Assembly (NCBI RefSeq): GCF_037975245.1
Contig: NC_092579.1
Location: forward strand, 27,455,666-27,519,665
DNA from: Apostichopus japonicus
Lineage: Eukaryota; Echinodermata; Holothuroidea; Aspidochirotida; Stichopodidae
Direction: 5' to 3'
DNA length: 64,000 nt
The notes under the pieces were generated by a model. The model did no database searches, had not been told where the DNA came from, and saw only the letters and a program-made list of their open reading frames with translations. Both the position numbers and the translations under genes were made by a program. Shown piece by piece: positions 13,901 to 28,500 of this stretch. Positions within the stretch are counted from its first letter, which is position 1, and every line of letters begins with the position of its first letter.

Positions 13901-16900
13901 AGGAGCTGTACCTGACTAGAACCTAGGACCTTCAAGATAGCCGTTCTGATCATAGTTCACTAATGTGGATTGGAATGAAACTATTGAAAAAATCTATATT
14001 GGAAAAAGGGGGGGGGGGGTGAGAGTGGGACTGGGTAAGGAATGGTGAGGTAGAATGGGTACATAGAAGGAGGTGTATAGGGGGGGGAGGGAAGAATCTC
14101 AAGTTTTGTCAAGTTTAAAAATACAAACAGCACTCTAGGACAACTGAACAATGATGCAACAAACCAAAATATTCTTAAAACTTTACTTTTCCCCTCAATA
14201 TTTTTCATTCATGATAAGTTGAAGTGAAAATGTGATCCAATGAGTGAAATGAGACTTTTATTACAGAATAACAAAGCAAGAATCAGAGGTTTGAAAGGGG
14301 GGGGTGGATTGTAGGGTGGGGAAGGAGCAGGAATCCTAATCAATGTTCAGTGACGACTAATTCGCTGGCAACACTGCTGCATGAATATAATCACTGTGAA
14401 AATTATTGGAAGAAACCCCCCACCCCCATTTTGGGCCTTGTGAATTTAACCCAGTCTGCTGTAATAAAGGATAGGTAGGACCCAAAGATCATATATGCAA
14501 ATGAGAATCGACAGAAAAATGGTGAGGCTGGAGAGTAAGAAATGATCGAAAGATTATAAGTCCAGCTAGATCATATATGTCAGCAAAGTAAGTCTTTAAA
14601 CAGAAATTCATGATTATTTTAAAAATAATAACAAAGAGGAAGACTTACCGTGGAAGATAAGCTTCAAGTCAGATGGTGTTACAGCTAGGACTTGACCACA
14701 CTGGCAATGAACTGACGTCACAAGTTTAAAAAATGTAAACAACTGTGGTGATCCTTCAAAGGAGATTGTAAACAGTAAAAATAATAATAACATTTCCCTT
14801 TTACCTTTAAAAACTGTAATTTACCTTGAACCCCCCCCCCCCTCCTCCCTTACCTTCTTTCCCTCTACCCTAACATCATCTGTCAGCTAAAAAGTGTCTG
14901 AAGTTTGGTCTTTCCATACACATTCTATTCCCACATGTTAAAAGACAAGCGTGCAAAGACCTACCAGCAGAAGGCTTATTAAGTTTGAACATAAAAAGTA
15001 ACCATAACCTTGAATGCACGGAATGAATCTCTGACAGGCATTGGATAACAAAGTAGAATACTATTATGGAAATTTGAAACCATTCGCAAACCATCAACAT
15101 GTTTCTTCCGTAAAAAGATTATGGTATATTAACGAAAAATTACCTTTTGCAGGAAAAAGAAATCAGAACTACAGTATGCAATAGTTCCCCAAAAAGGTAA
15201 TTAGGTATTGCAGAACTTAGCATGCATAGACTCTGGTTATATGACCTGATTAATTCGCAGAAGACATTGCAAGGGTCCTACCTGAACCGTGTGAGATTTG
15301 TCACGGGTTCTACTTGTAAATGCATTAGGTTGGAATGTAATATACATTTTCGAGTTGTCAAATGAGAACTTTTCTTCAGAAATACATAAAAGAATAAATG
15401 TGTGCCTTATACATTATCTGCCCTACCAGCAGATGTTTTCGTTATAGATATATGTTCATTTGTACTTTTATTTAAAGCCAACTTACATTACCCCTATCAG
15501 CATAATGGACTCACCAACAGAGCTTCAGGTACATGGACTATTTTATAGGGGGTTAACAATTTCTGTATCAAACACAACAAATTAAATATTTAAAGACATA
15601 AACAAAGACTCAGATTATTATTAACATTTGCTAATTTAGAAGTATCAAGTACAATTTTAGTGTTCCATTAACAATTTTATTCTACCTGTTGAATGTTTTG
15701 TCTACCATTGACAAACAGTGCAGACCCTACCATTTTAGTAATAGCAAACCTTTCTGAGAAATGACTGTCTAACCAATTATTAAAAGAGCTTTTGCAGGTA
15801 CTGCCAGAATAACAATACAAAACAATAACAGTGTGAGAGAGAAGAGGCTAAACACACAATGAAATATACTTTAATGACTCCAAGTCTTTCAGGTATGGCA
15901 CCAACATGGAAGTGAATGTCCATACTCAAGCTTTATTCTCCTATAGAATATTTTTCTCATGTCCTCACTTTTAAGGTTGTGTTTCTATTCTGTTGTTTCC
16001 TTACAAGTTCTTTTCTGGGGGGAGGGGAGGGGGGTTAACATGAACACATTCTGATTTTGTTTAAATCCTCCCCCCTCCTTCAGCCCCCAGTTTCTGTTCT
16101 GGTCATTGAGTTATTCAAGTTCCACAAATGGTGGTGGATGTTTGTTTTGTAATGTTTCAATTTATAAACCTTTCCCTGATTATAATTCTGTTTTAATACT
16201 CTCCATGAAAATATGAAATCTTGAAATTCATCTTCAGCACAAAATTCAAACTTGGAAGAGACAATTTAATTTTTTTTTTTCGACAACTCAGTATAACATT
16301 CTTCTAGCAAACCGCTGCTGTGTTGCACTTTAATACCAATAAATTGAAAACGTCACCCTTTTCGACTTGAACTGTATTAAAAATTTTGTCAGCGATCCTT
16401 CCCATAAATTAATATATTTATCACTACATCTTTGGTTCTAGAGGTTTAATTTTGAAGACAATATGGAAGCTGTTTTGCTGTCACCTTTCGTTTCATTTTT
16501 CTCTTCGGTCATGAGAACTTGTCTTTGAAGGTCAGGGAGTTCTTCGACGACTCTCTTCGTCACCGCTGAGAGGTCCGACCCGCTGGTCATCGGATCCGTG
16601 AACAAAATCTGCAGTACTCTCAGGACTTTCTCGACAATTTCCGGTGAAACTGAAGTAATGAAGAGATTCTGCGGTGACAAGAGAAGAAAATTAAACTCCA
16701 AAACTACAAAAAGTCAGTAAGCTGCATATTGGTTGTCTAATTATCAGCACCACAACAGATCTCACTTTGGCAGAGATTCTTCAACTACATTTTTTTTCCA
16801 CTTTTGATAGATAAATAAATGGAGCTGCTTCAAAAAGATGTGGATTTTTTTTGATATGCTAGTAACAGATAAACATATACCTTTTGTTTTTTTTTCTGCT

Positions 16901-19900
16901 CATAAAACCTGGAGAAGGCCTTTAACCCATTCTTTTGCTTCGTAGAAACATCAAAAGCTTGTTAAAATGAAAAACACTTACCAACAGAGCACTTAGACAT
17001 TGTTGATTGGCGACTAGGAAAGGAATCAAGAAACGGATATCTTCATTGTTCTCTTTTACGATCTCTTCATCTGGCAATACAAGTCTTTGTATCCATAGCT
17101 CCAGCTAATTATTGAAAGACAAAAGAGGAGAGAGAAATTGAGAGTGGATTAATTAAAAATTAGAGAGAGATGGCAAGGGATAACGAGTTAGAAAAGAGAA
17201 ACAGAACCTGTCCGAAAGCATTTTTAGGGGGGGTATTTTTATTATACTTATGATGTGTGACTCCATAAATGAAACCCTTTCATCTTATATATATTATTAT
17301 AAAAAGAAAAAGAAACACATATCCATAAAGGTCATTACAATATCATCCAAGTATGCTAGGAAATCACATAATGGTCAGTCGTAGATCAAACATCAGCAAA
17401 ACACTTTTTACTGTCACCCTGGAAATGTTCTCACCATCTGAAGTGCAAATTTGGAGGACATTCCCGGACAGGAGAAACACCACATGATTACTTGCTTGTG
17501 GTGGGTGTAGATAGCTCGGGCTGGTATGTCCTTTACCATTCGACACAAGGTAGAGATGCCTTCAACAGGTCAGATAAAAGATATTATGTGAAATGGAAAA
17601 TTAGTATGATTTTTAATTACGACATTAACATACATATTTGGGTGGGGGGGGGGGGGGAATGGGCACCTTGCAACGTTGAAGCATCATTTGATGGTATCAA
17701 TTTAGTGTAAAAGCTACCCTGATCATTGTAAACTACTACAACAAACCTTGGGGGGGGGGGGGAAGTTCCCACAATCACTTCTGAAAATCATTCATTTATA
17801 TAATGCAAGATTCTTCCCAACAAATGCTACAAGTGTGTTGTAATGTATGGAACTATTTAACTAGCAACTTTGTGAGTCCCTAGATTGTCCCTGTTTACCA
17901 TGAAATATACGTTTTGTATGTTTGTGTTCTCTGCATAGCTGAAGGAATTGAGAATGTATTTGAGCTCCTGTGGTATAACCTCTGTCCACTCCCTCCCTCC
18001 CTCCCTCCTTCCTTCCTGTAAATCTTAAAGCAGTGGCACATGGTTAATTGGATCACACCTCCAGTGGCCCCTTGAGAGGGAAGATGAGGTCGGTGGATGG
18101 AGATGAGTGCATCGACTGTGCAGATTCCACTGGGAGTGAGTTAAATCTTCGCTAATCAGATAGCTTTTTTTAATACTTTAATCACTATATATTACCCAAT
18201 GTTTGGATCCAAACACATATAAACACACGTCTGGCTATGCTGAGATTCTGTTGTGTACTTGCACTCACTATAAATCACAGCAGTTAAAAATGGAATCTAG
18301 CCAGTTATGTAAATTGTCGTTGCACGTTTCCAGGGCATTTACTAGGAGTAAAAATAATTCTTTTAACATAACGTTTGGCGCATTTAGTCGACAGCTTTAA
18401 CCAAACCTACTGAGTATTGATCAAATATAACATTTGCAATAATTCATCAAACTAAAAGACATACATCACCCTACTACATTTTCCATTAATCAAGTAAAAG
18501 TTAATCGAGAGTAATTTAAAGGATTTGATTTATTCGCCGAGACACACGTCTGGTATTTAGTATTAATCTCATGTCATTTATAGCAAACAAGTTGAAACTC
18601 TAGATTTTTTAAACTTTTACAACAGTATTTGAAATTAAACTCGATGACTAGTAAAGTTAATTGGGTACTTTTTTAGAGGAGTTTAGTTTCACAGAGCATC
18701 TTAAAATTTTTCGATACGCCCACACAAAGACTTGCCTTCCAAAATTTACTATTCATGTTACACATGTTGCTCTGTACAGCAGTTATTCTTTTATACCTGC
18801 AAAATTCAGAAGGTTTATACTGCAAAGTCCTGCCATGAGATATGATCGAGTACTACTTGAGCTGAATAAATAAAGGACTCGCAGTGACTTCTACACTGAA
18901 ATTATTTGCTGATCCTCCCCCCACCCCTCCCCCTCCCTCCAAATTTGCCATGCCCGAACACAACCCTTTGACTTCTTCTGACTAAGATAAAGGCTATAAT
19001 CACTAGCATCTACTTTCATGGGCCTTGCTAAATATCACCACAGTGTTTACTTCTCCTTTATCTTATCCCAGTGATGAGAAGCTGAGAGTTATTATGGTGA
19101 TAGCGCATTCTCCGATCAGGTGAGAACGTCACACCCGGGCGTTTACCGTGTATCTGCTGGTTGGTGTCTCCTGAATGGTGAACACTGGCAAGTAAGAATG
19201 TGATGTGTTTGAGAGAGTTATCTGAGAGATTGTCTTCAGCTCTCTGCAACAACAGACAACTTAATTTCTCCATCAATACCACATCAGCAAGTAGCCTACA
19301 TGGTAAAAAGAAAGAAGAAATGTACAATTGAAATGATTATAACATCTCATCTAAAGGCATTGAAGACTCGCCCCAAACCAGGTGCGGCCATCTGAAAAAG
19401 TTAACTTTCTGTTGCTTGCAATTGACGTTTTGTTCATGTCGCTACAAAATGCAGACAGTAATGAAACGTGATACCTTGTTATCTTTAGCTGGACCTGAGA
19501 TGTCCATCGCTGTATCATTTATACACTGTGCTGTGGGTATTGACCGCAGCTGTATGTACTGACTGTACACTAGTGTCTAATTACCAACAGTAGCAAGCTG
19601 TGTGTGTATTTTCTGGGATCGATGGTGGTATCTAACACTTCTGTTACACCTCATTCAAAACTATGTCAGATTAACGGCATGAGACGTTTCCTTTTTCGCG
19701 AGTCTTCACACCCTTTAAATCATTTTTTTCTTTATTCTATAAAATGGCTGGTTGTTTTGATTCTTGCCTCCCTAGGATCCTCTGCGGGCTGCTCAGACTG
19801 ACAGAGTTGAAAAAAAAAACATTTACACAGACAGATTAGTCACTGCAAGCAAACATAGGGAGCGACACTGTTATTGAATAACAGCCAGAAAAAGATGGAT

Positions 19901-22900
19901 CATTAGTGAAAGAAAAACAAAAGCTTTCTCCATTGCTCTCTCTCTCTCTCTATTGCTCTTTCAATACTGATGGAAAAAAATTACAGGGCCTGACATTTTT
20001 TTCCTTGCAGTATCTTTCAAAAAAGCTCTGTAACAAAGATAAAAATTTACCCTTTGCAATTGCATGCTAGAAGTGCATCTTAAAACTTACACTGCCCGAG
20101 AGAGCTTAATAATTATTACCAGGTAACGAGGATGGTCTAATTAGGCAATTGAAATGCTACACACGTTCACAGCTTCACTGTCACAAGAAGATTAAACACC
20201 TTAATACATGGCCGATTTGGTGTCTATCAGCAACACCAGTTATTTAGCCAATTTAACAGATGTTGACATTTGGAAACCGTCCCATCTGCCTGAGACGGTC
20301 AGTTTATACTCTGGCCAAAGGGTCACTTTGTATCCAGGCTGTTTGTCAACTGCTGTTTGCTCCTTTTTCTACACTGTATAAAATTTTCATGAAATTAATG
20401 ACAGGAAGTGAATAACACTCTAATTGTTTTACTGTAATTATTATTTTGATTTGGCTCTGCTGATGTAGTTATTGGCCTTAGTCTGACCTTTGTCACGTTA
20501 TGGATGTAGCTCTTTAGAAAAGCTAGTCTCCTTGTACAAAAACAAATTAATAATTTAAAGCAATATGCATTTTGATATTGACAGTCATAAAGGTGATTTG
20601 CTTTGGAGAAGAATAGCACACAAGTTCTGTCATAGCTATTCATTTAAGGCCAACAACATTAGGGCAGTAGGCCACCCCCCTCCCCCTCCCAATATTTTTC
20701 ACTACAAGTAGTTTGCATGGGCGTGGAATGGCCCCATGCAGAGGCAGCAATTTCAACAGTACAGACCATTGGTCTTTGTCCTGTCCTGTCCCCCCTCCCC
20801 GCCCCTCCCTACTGAGACCCTTGTCAGGGTCCCTGTTATGTCCTTTGTTTTCATCAACTCTGAATTTTATGTCTATTGCATACTGTGCAATTAATATTAA
20901 CAGTAAAAAACATTTGTGCCCAAGTTCTACATTCCTACCAAACTATAAGCAGGAAAGAACCATTCTGACATATATAGTACACATGTATCAATCAAACTTT
21001 ACTGTTTCTAGCACTTTGCTACAACAAGTGATGGTTAAACATGTAAAAACATTGCACATAGGCACACAACTTGGCTGGTTAATGCATTTATGCGGTTGTG
21101 CTTATCTGTATGTACTGTCTATCCCCATAAGAAAGGCTGTTAGATATGTAGAAACTAAGGTGGAGTTATATTATCATTGAAAATGGATTAAAAGAATTCA
21201 ATCGAAAAACTACACAAACCGTTGTTTGATTTCCAAAGTTAAAAGTTAATCTTCATTACAATAACGAGTTTAAAAAATCTTCACTACCCTTCCCCCCTCC
21301 TTCCTCCCGACCCTTCTTACAAATGAAAATAATTAAAATCCTGTTATCAATGTTTTAAGGCATTCTTTAACTTAAGGTGCTACCTTTATAATTTAGTTAC
21401 TTATACTTACATTGATTCGGAAAAAAATGAAGAAAAAAATGGAATAAACAGTTGCAAAAGAGAAGCAAGCATACTTATCATCATGTAACCATGCACAGTA
21501 CAAAACTGCTAGACAACCTTCCTGGACTTCTAAAATTGTTGCTTCTGATTGGTCGTTAACTTCATGATTATTCATTTCCTCAAGATCAACAGTCAAAAGC
21601 TCTCCGAAAGACTTGATATCTGAGAACAGCATAATGAAAAACTTGCAGGTTATTGCCATCCTGTTCTCTAGGGGGATTTCAGACATATCACATTGCCTGA
21701 TATTAATAACATCAGCATAGTAAGGACTCTGCTTTCTGTTTATCTCCCATAATCAGACTCTCATATTCAAGTGCACTGTAGCTGCGGTTTAGTTCTAAAA
21801 GAGGCTTCATGAGGGGGTGGGGTGGGGGTTTTGGGATGGGGTAGAGGTAATTTAGTTTGTTATGAGTTGTGTTGTGCCAAAAGCTGTGTGGAAAGTACCT
21901 ATGATAAGCTTAGAGCTTACTGTGTCACAGGACCCCTAGTCGGGTGCAGGGACGTAGCTAAGGCCTGATGATTGGGGGGGTGTAGTGGCTGAAATTCCAA
22001 CTGGATGGGTTTTGGAGCCAGAAAATTCCGACTGCTGCCTTGTACCCCCCCCCCTCACACCGCACTAATCGTCAACGATACGGTCAGTGTCAGTCAGACA
22101 CCCCATCTTTCGCGACTGAACTTATGTTCCGAACTTTTTTCGATACATTTGTACCTTATGGGGCAAAGTTTTTGCTTATGTGGGTGGCACTTTTAAGCTT
22201 CCATAGATTAGCATTGGCGTTTTAATTGTATACCATAGAGACAATATATATCCCAACGACGTAGCCAGGAGTTTGAAAGAGGGAACACCTTTTGCGATTG
22301 TTATGGGGGAGGGGTCTAAGGGGAGGGGGTGTCCCCCTCCCCTTTGAGATATTTTTGAACAATTGAAGGTCCTTAGATGCGATCTGGTGCAATTTGCTGC
22401 CAGTTTCATCATTATCATATGATATCATATTATCAGCAGATTTTGTTTTCCTGTTTGAATTCTTTTACATGTTCTTTTACATAATATATCAGAAATACAT
22501 TTGACGAACTTAACTGATGGACAATATAAACTTTCATATTTTGTAAGACAGCCAGATGTGCAGTGGCCTAAAAACAAATATCGTTATCGCCGTGTATTAG
22601 CAGTGTAATAACAACAGTTTTTAAACATATTTTTCGACACTGAAAGGTGGGAGCAGTCGCTCCCCTGCTCCCCCTGGCTACGTCCCTGTATATCCTGAAC
22701 TTACTTGAAGCAAGCGAACAGGGTCGACCCACCCAATAGTAAAATTAATACATAAATTATCCGAATTGAAGCTGGCGAACGTTGTATTTTTTTTTAGAGT
22801 ATTCAAAGTCATACGAAGTTTTGTATGGTGGAGTATAGGGATCGCGAGATACAATTTCTCAATGTGACGAGGAAAACGTGGTAAACATGACTGATTAAAG

Positions 22901-24510
22901 GTCAATTTTGATCGAAAATTTCATGTCACTCACAAATTACAAGAACATATGAAAATAAAAGTGCGACAGTCAGAAAAATTAGAGTGCGACAGTCGGAAAT
23001 TCCGAATTGAAGCTGGCGACAGTCGGAAATTCCGACAGTCGGAAATTCCGACTGTCGCACTCAAATTTTTCCAACTATCGTAATTTTTACCAAGATTGGG
23101 GGGGTGAGACACCCCCCACACCCCCCTCTAGCAACGTCCCTGGTCGGGTGGAAGAGGGAGGGGAATTCTATAGTGTGGTTGAGGGGGGTTAGGAGAAAAC
23201 ATGGGATCTCGATACAATATGTAACCGTATACATGCTAGTGTCATGTTCCATATAGTTCCCTTCATCCCGTCCCCACCTCAGCAACCCCCCTACACCCCA
23301 ATCCTCTCCAAACATTCTTGCTCCAGCACTGTTCAGGGCTTGCTATTGGCTTTCTGTCTCATGTCTTTCATAAATTGACTCAATGTTAGACACAACTGCT
23401 AGAAAACCATGAGGCACTGTGTGGACAGTAGGATCAAAGGTTGACAGTGTTGAACATCATTACTGCAGTGAGGTTGCATAGGACAAAACCTTTCTGTTTG
23501 TGTAGTGAGGTTGCAAAGGACTCAAAACCTCTGTGTTTGTGCAGTTCCACACCATGGACACTGCATGCTGCTGGTCTGCAGAGATAATTTTCTATTGTTT
23601 GACATTGATGGAGCCTTGCCATAGGGGATTCTGCATAGCTGCTGCTACAGGTTTTCTTCACGGAGGATGGGGGATGGGGGAGGGAGGGGCAGTGTCTTCC
23701 TTGTAAAACTAAGTTGCTCATACATTCCAATAGCATTGGTAAAAATATATAACTTTTCTTAAAATTAAAGTAAACAAACCTATCCATAGCAAAACAAAAA
23801 TGAGTCATTAGCAATAGTACAAATAATTACATATGAAAGTTAAGCATCCAACCATGGATGGACTACATAGCAACATAAGTCTGTCGGCTTTACAGGAAGT
23901 CATTTTGCCACGATAGGCACACTTGACTGGCCAATCGGCCAACTGGAACTTGAAATTATCAGCAATCATGAAGGAGTGACAATGGTTTAAGCTTAAGTAC
24001 TGATAAAGAACAAGGATGAAAGAGCTTATTAAACATATGCCCCCCCCCCCCAAAAAAAAATGTTATCTGACTGTCTTCCAAATGGCAACATTGTACAACA
24101 CAGATGAACTAGTTACAATGATGAGAATGATTACATTGGATTGCATCTAAGTCCCCTTATCCAAACAAAGATCTATCAAAGCGAAGGGACACCCCTCAGA
24201 TCCAGATCGAGGATGGACATCAGCCAGCATTCCTATCACTCCTCTGCCCCCCCCCCCCTCCCTCTCCCTACAGCCTGGTACATACTATTTCAACTGTTAC
24301 AAATGTCAAAATCTATTTGTCGACTGGTTGAGGATCTGTGCGTCATCTGTCTGTATTTCCTGGCAAGAATAACATCATTGACTACATTCTGCATCCATCC
24401 AGACTTCAATGTTTATTCAATAACAAGACAAATATCAGGGGTCTTCAAATCTCTGCAAGTAGCTATTTAATCATCTTAATCAACTTGACTGACTTTAATA
24501 GTCACAGCTA

Positions 24511-24550
<40 letters not shown>

Positions 24551-25552
24551 TGGTGGATCCAGGGCCTTTGTTTGGGAGGGGCCAAAGTGGCATTAGAGTG
24601 ATATGGGGGAGGGGTCTAAGGGGAGGGGGTGCCCCCCTCCCCTTTGGAAAATTTTCTATTGCTGAATGCCCTCAGATGCAATTTGGTGCGACAAAAGTGT
24701 ACAATGGTGATGTTAATTTACTTCTAAAAAAAATGTTTCCCAGGTGTAATTTTCTCAAATATTTATAAAACAAAGTTGGGATCATCTTTCTCAAGAAATT
24801 TTATTTCTCATAGGTTATAAATTTCTTACAACCAGCCTGTAACTGCAAAATGGTGTTAAACTGTAAATCCTCATGCTCATACATTTACATAGCTCCTAAC
24901 TCTTGAGAAGGCAAATGCTGGTCCATGCCACGAATCGCCGTCCTGGGGGAGGGGTATAAGGGGAGGGGTTGTCCCCCTCCCATTTTGAATTTTTTGGAAT
25001 CCTGGTGATGCCTACATGTAAAATGGTGGCACTTAGAAAGGCTTCTGTCACCCAAAATATTCTGAGAAATATGCATTTTTTTGTGTGTAACATCAATAAA
25101 TTGAATAGTAGGTGATAATTCATTCTTTCCCGTGGCATGAAAATGTTCGCTGCTCGCCCCAATGAAAAGAAATATAGGCTAATTTGAGGTTCAAATGATG
25201 CTGTAAAGGAGGTTTTATACTCTATTATGCTAAATGCTAAAGAAATGATGGTTGCTAAGTCAAAATTTGATGCAATTTTTTTTATGTATACTTGACAATT
25301 ACAATGCGATTTTTTCGGACGCTTGTGCGGGTCAGCGGGTTTGGGTGTTAGAATGCGGTCTAATTCCCGCGAATTGCGGGTCAGTTGGGAGCTCTGCATT
25401 TAATTTTAAACCAGAAAACGAAAAGGTTTAGACTAGTCTACCACTGCTATTCCTCTCGATTTTTTTAATTTCCAATCATATGATTTAGCGGATGTTCGGA
25501 AACACTTTTTGGCTCACCTTTGGGGGGGCCATGGCCCCCCTTGGATCCGCCA

Positions 25553-25586
<34 letters not shown>

Positions 25587-28500
25587 GAAACTGCAATGAG
25601 TTGATAAATCCAGAACAGTGAAAAAACTTCCAGCCTCCACCGGGACCCGAACCCGGGCCTCCCGCTTTATATGCGGACACCCTTACCACTGGTCTATGGA
25701 CGCTGATTGTATGTCCAGAGTTTCTAAGGAAGGTCATAATTCCACTGTAGGCATCCGTCACCCGCATCAAGCAATACTAGTTCTGTTTTGGTGACATATT
25801 TGCCCTACTCTATATATATATACTCCATTATTCCAAAAAATAGGATTTTTTTTTCTGCTGTAGACGTTTGAACGGATGTTTAAGTAGTGTATTCAGTTCT
25901 GAGTTGCTCTCAAACCAAACCTTCTGGGGCCTCATGTTACCGTTTAAACAAACAAATTGCAGCCTTTATTTGTGAAATAATAATTAGTTTTACTTCATAA
26001 AGTTGGAAGAAACAAATAGCTCTTAGTTTTGTAGAGTCCATAAAGAATATACTAAAAGCATATTTATCTTCGTTTACTGTAGTCGGGTGCCATAGCAACT
26101 GAGGATGACTGTATTTTGATTGTGTAGTAAGTCTAGGCTAGTACTAGACCAATGTTAGACGATGCAGGGGAATCATTCTGTGACATATTTATAGTCCACT
26201 AATAAGTTGCCTAGAAGCAGGTCATAATGTGACATCTATTAAACTTAAATCATTCTTTGACAAAGATTATCTCTCTTTCTCAAAAAGAAAAAAGAATTGA
26301 TTTCAGTCAATTAGCTTGAATAGCATGACTTTTTGCAAATATTGAAATCAAGATCAATTCTTCGATATCATTTTCACCTGCGATTGAATACTGATGTCTG
26401 GAAAACAAATGTTGCAGATGGATTGGATTTGAGCAAAAACTCTCATTTCATCATAATGGAATCATCACTGTATTTAATATAGAACTATACATCTAATCAT
26501 CCATGGTACAGGTATATGTCTTGAAGTGAACCACTTGACACGGATGCCATGACATTCTAAAAATACTCTTAAGAAAGCTAGTAAAGGAGAACAGCAAACA
26601 TGGGGGATGCCCAATCATCTCAAGTAGCATCAGGTACAAGGGGTTAACACCGACCAAGGAGCTACTGACAAACTGGATTGGAAATATTATGCATAAAGAC
26701 TTGTGTCAATGCGATATCTCTAACTGCAAGTGACTGACAAATCCTTACCTCCACCTCCCCCCAACCCCAACCTGCCTCCCCCCCCCCCCGAAATCAGCTT
26801 GGAGCTGCTGTACATAGTTCGTTGATGACTCGCCTCATAATCTCATTACCATACATGGAAAAGTTTTGTACCATTGCCTACCCAACATCGTACAGCTGCT
26901 TTAAGACGTGATTACCATTTAATGTAAGGATCCAAAATAAGGACGTTTTTATTATCTGGGGAATTTCCTGAATGATGTGTCAATATTGTGAGACTTAGTT
27001 GGCTATAAACCTAATTAGCCAATCAAACAACCCACTCAAGCGATTAACTATAATTGACCTTGTTTTAAACTTGGGTCAAGTAGATCAATTGGGCTTATAT
27101 AGGCAGAGATACCTTGATAACTGGCAGCAGAAGGTATTATTCAATTTACTGACTGTAGGTCAATATTTTATTTGTAACGATGACAATTGCAATGAAACTG
27201 ATCATTAAATAAGGGGCAGAGAGTCCAGAAAGTCAACAGAATGTTAAAGCTGCATTTCACTTTGCTTCAGTGTTGTGGTGCCATTGTTCAAGAGTAAAGG
27301 AAAAACATTGAGGTACCCCCAAAAACATTGAGGTACCCCCAAAAACATTGAGGTACCCCCAAAAATATAAAACATATCATTTTAGTTCACCTAAATCGAA
27401 TCAGGAGCCAAGAGATTGGACATAAACTTGTTAAGTGTGTGACTGAAGATTGGAAAATTGCTTTAAGTTTGAGGGACATAAATTATTTTTGTAGGTGACT
27501 CTTAAACAGTGAATAAATCACAAATTAGAAGCATCTGACTGACTGCTTGTAAACCATTGGATTTCTTAGATTGCACAGGGAGCTGAAATTTGGAAAACCT
27601 AAAATTGGCACAGAATTTTGGGTAGAAACAGCAATTTTTTGTATCTATTAATCCAGTGACCATACAATGTAATCTGATAACTTGACGATGTAAAAGATGT
27701 CTGCTGAAACAAAATATAATATGGTACAATGTTTGAGAGAATGTGAGTCACAAAATTCCTGCTAATTTTTTAACACTCACACTCACTCAAAGGTCAGGAA
27801 ATGTGTGAGTCACTTCAATGAGGCAATTTGCCTTTGCTTGTTGAGTTAAAATCTATTTTTACTGACTTAACTTACGGGGGCTCTGTCATCTCCAAGCTGA
27901 TTTCAAGCACACAAATATGAGTTTACACTTTTTATGAATTTCAGGTTGAAGAAGCTCACTGGAAGAAGGGGTAAAAAAACTCTTAAAGCCCCAATAGGAC
28001 AATTTGCCCAAGGTAGATTAAGTAACTACCTGGGAAATATTAAAATTATTAAAAATATAAAAAGTACAAGATATGCACATCATTCCACGTGGTACTTGAT
28101 GTTACCACCTTTTTTCATCTCCCTGACGTAACCATTTGTCAATTCAGCTTTCTTCCGAACTTACAGTCTAACCAGTATAACCTATATCGAGCGTCTTACT
28201 GCAACCCATTCGTAACGTTCAAATCCGAAATGTTTCCTTTTCTTTAAATCCAAGGAAATGAATTCTGTTACATGACTAGAGGGGTTGTTAGTTTTAAATG
28301 ACAGTACATACCAACGCATGAATCTCTAACACATTTATAACAGACTGTACGATTGTAATCAAGAAGAAAAACAATATTGGTAATAATGTGGAAAAAGTGA
28401 CAAAAGTATGGAAATTGACAGAATACAGAATATGATTGCCCCAAGGCAGAGAAAACAGACAATGTTTACAGTCATGAGTGCTTCCATCATCATCATAAGA

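Noticed and set aside
20713-21180. 155-codon plus-strand open frame
   Set aside because: No recognisable domain, C-rich low-complexity start, no splice context and no similarity I could name.
24510-25582. Treating the flanking (TA)n as proof of an 8-bp target duplication
   Set aside because: TATATATA is expected by chance within a microsatellite, so only the inverted ends were counted as evidence.
25632-25704. Functional nuclear tRNA gene
   Set aside because: Weak D stem, acceptor mismatch, extra base before the T arm and an unusual ATA anticodon make a SINE head or pseudogene more likely.
27313-27366. CRISPR-like array
   Set aside because: The three units are contiguous with no spacers, in a eukaryotic intron.
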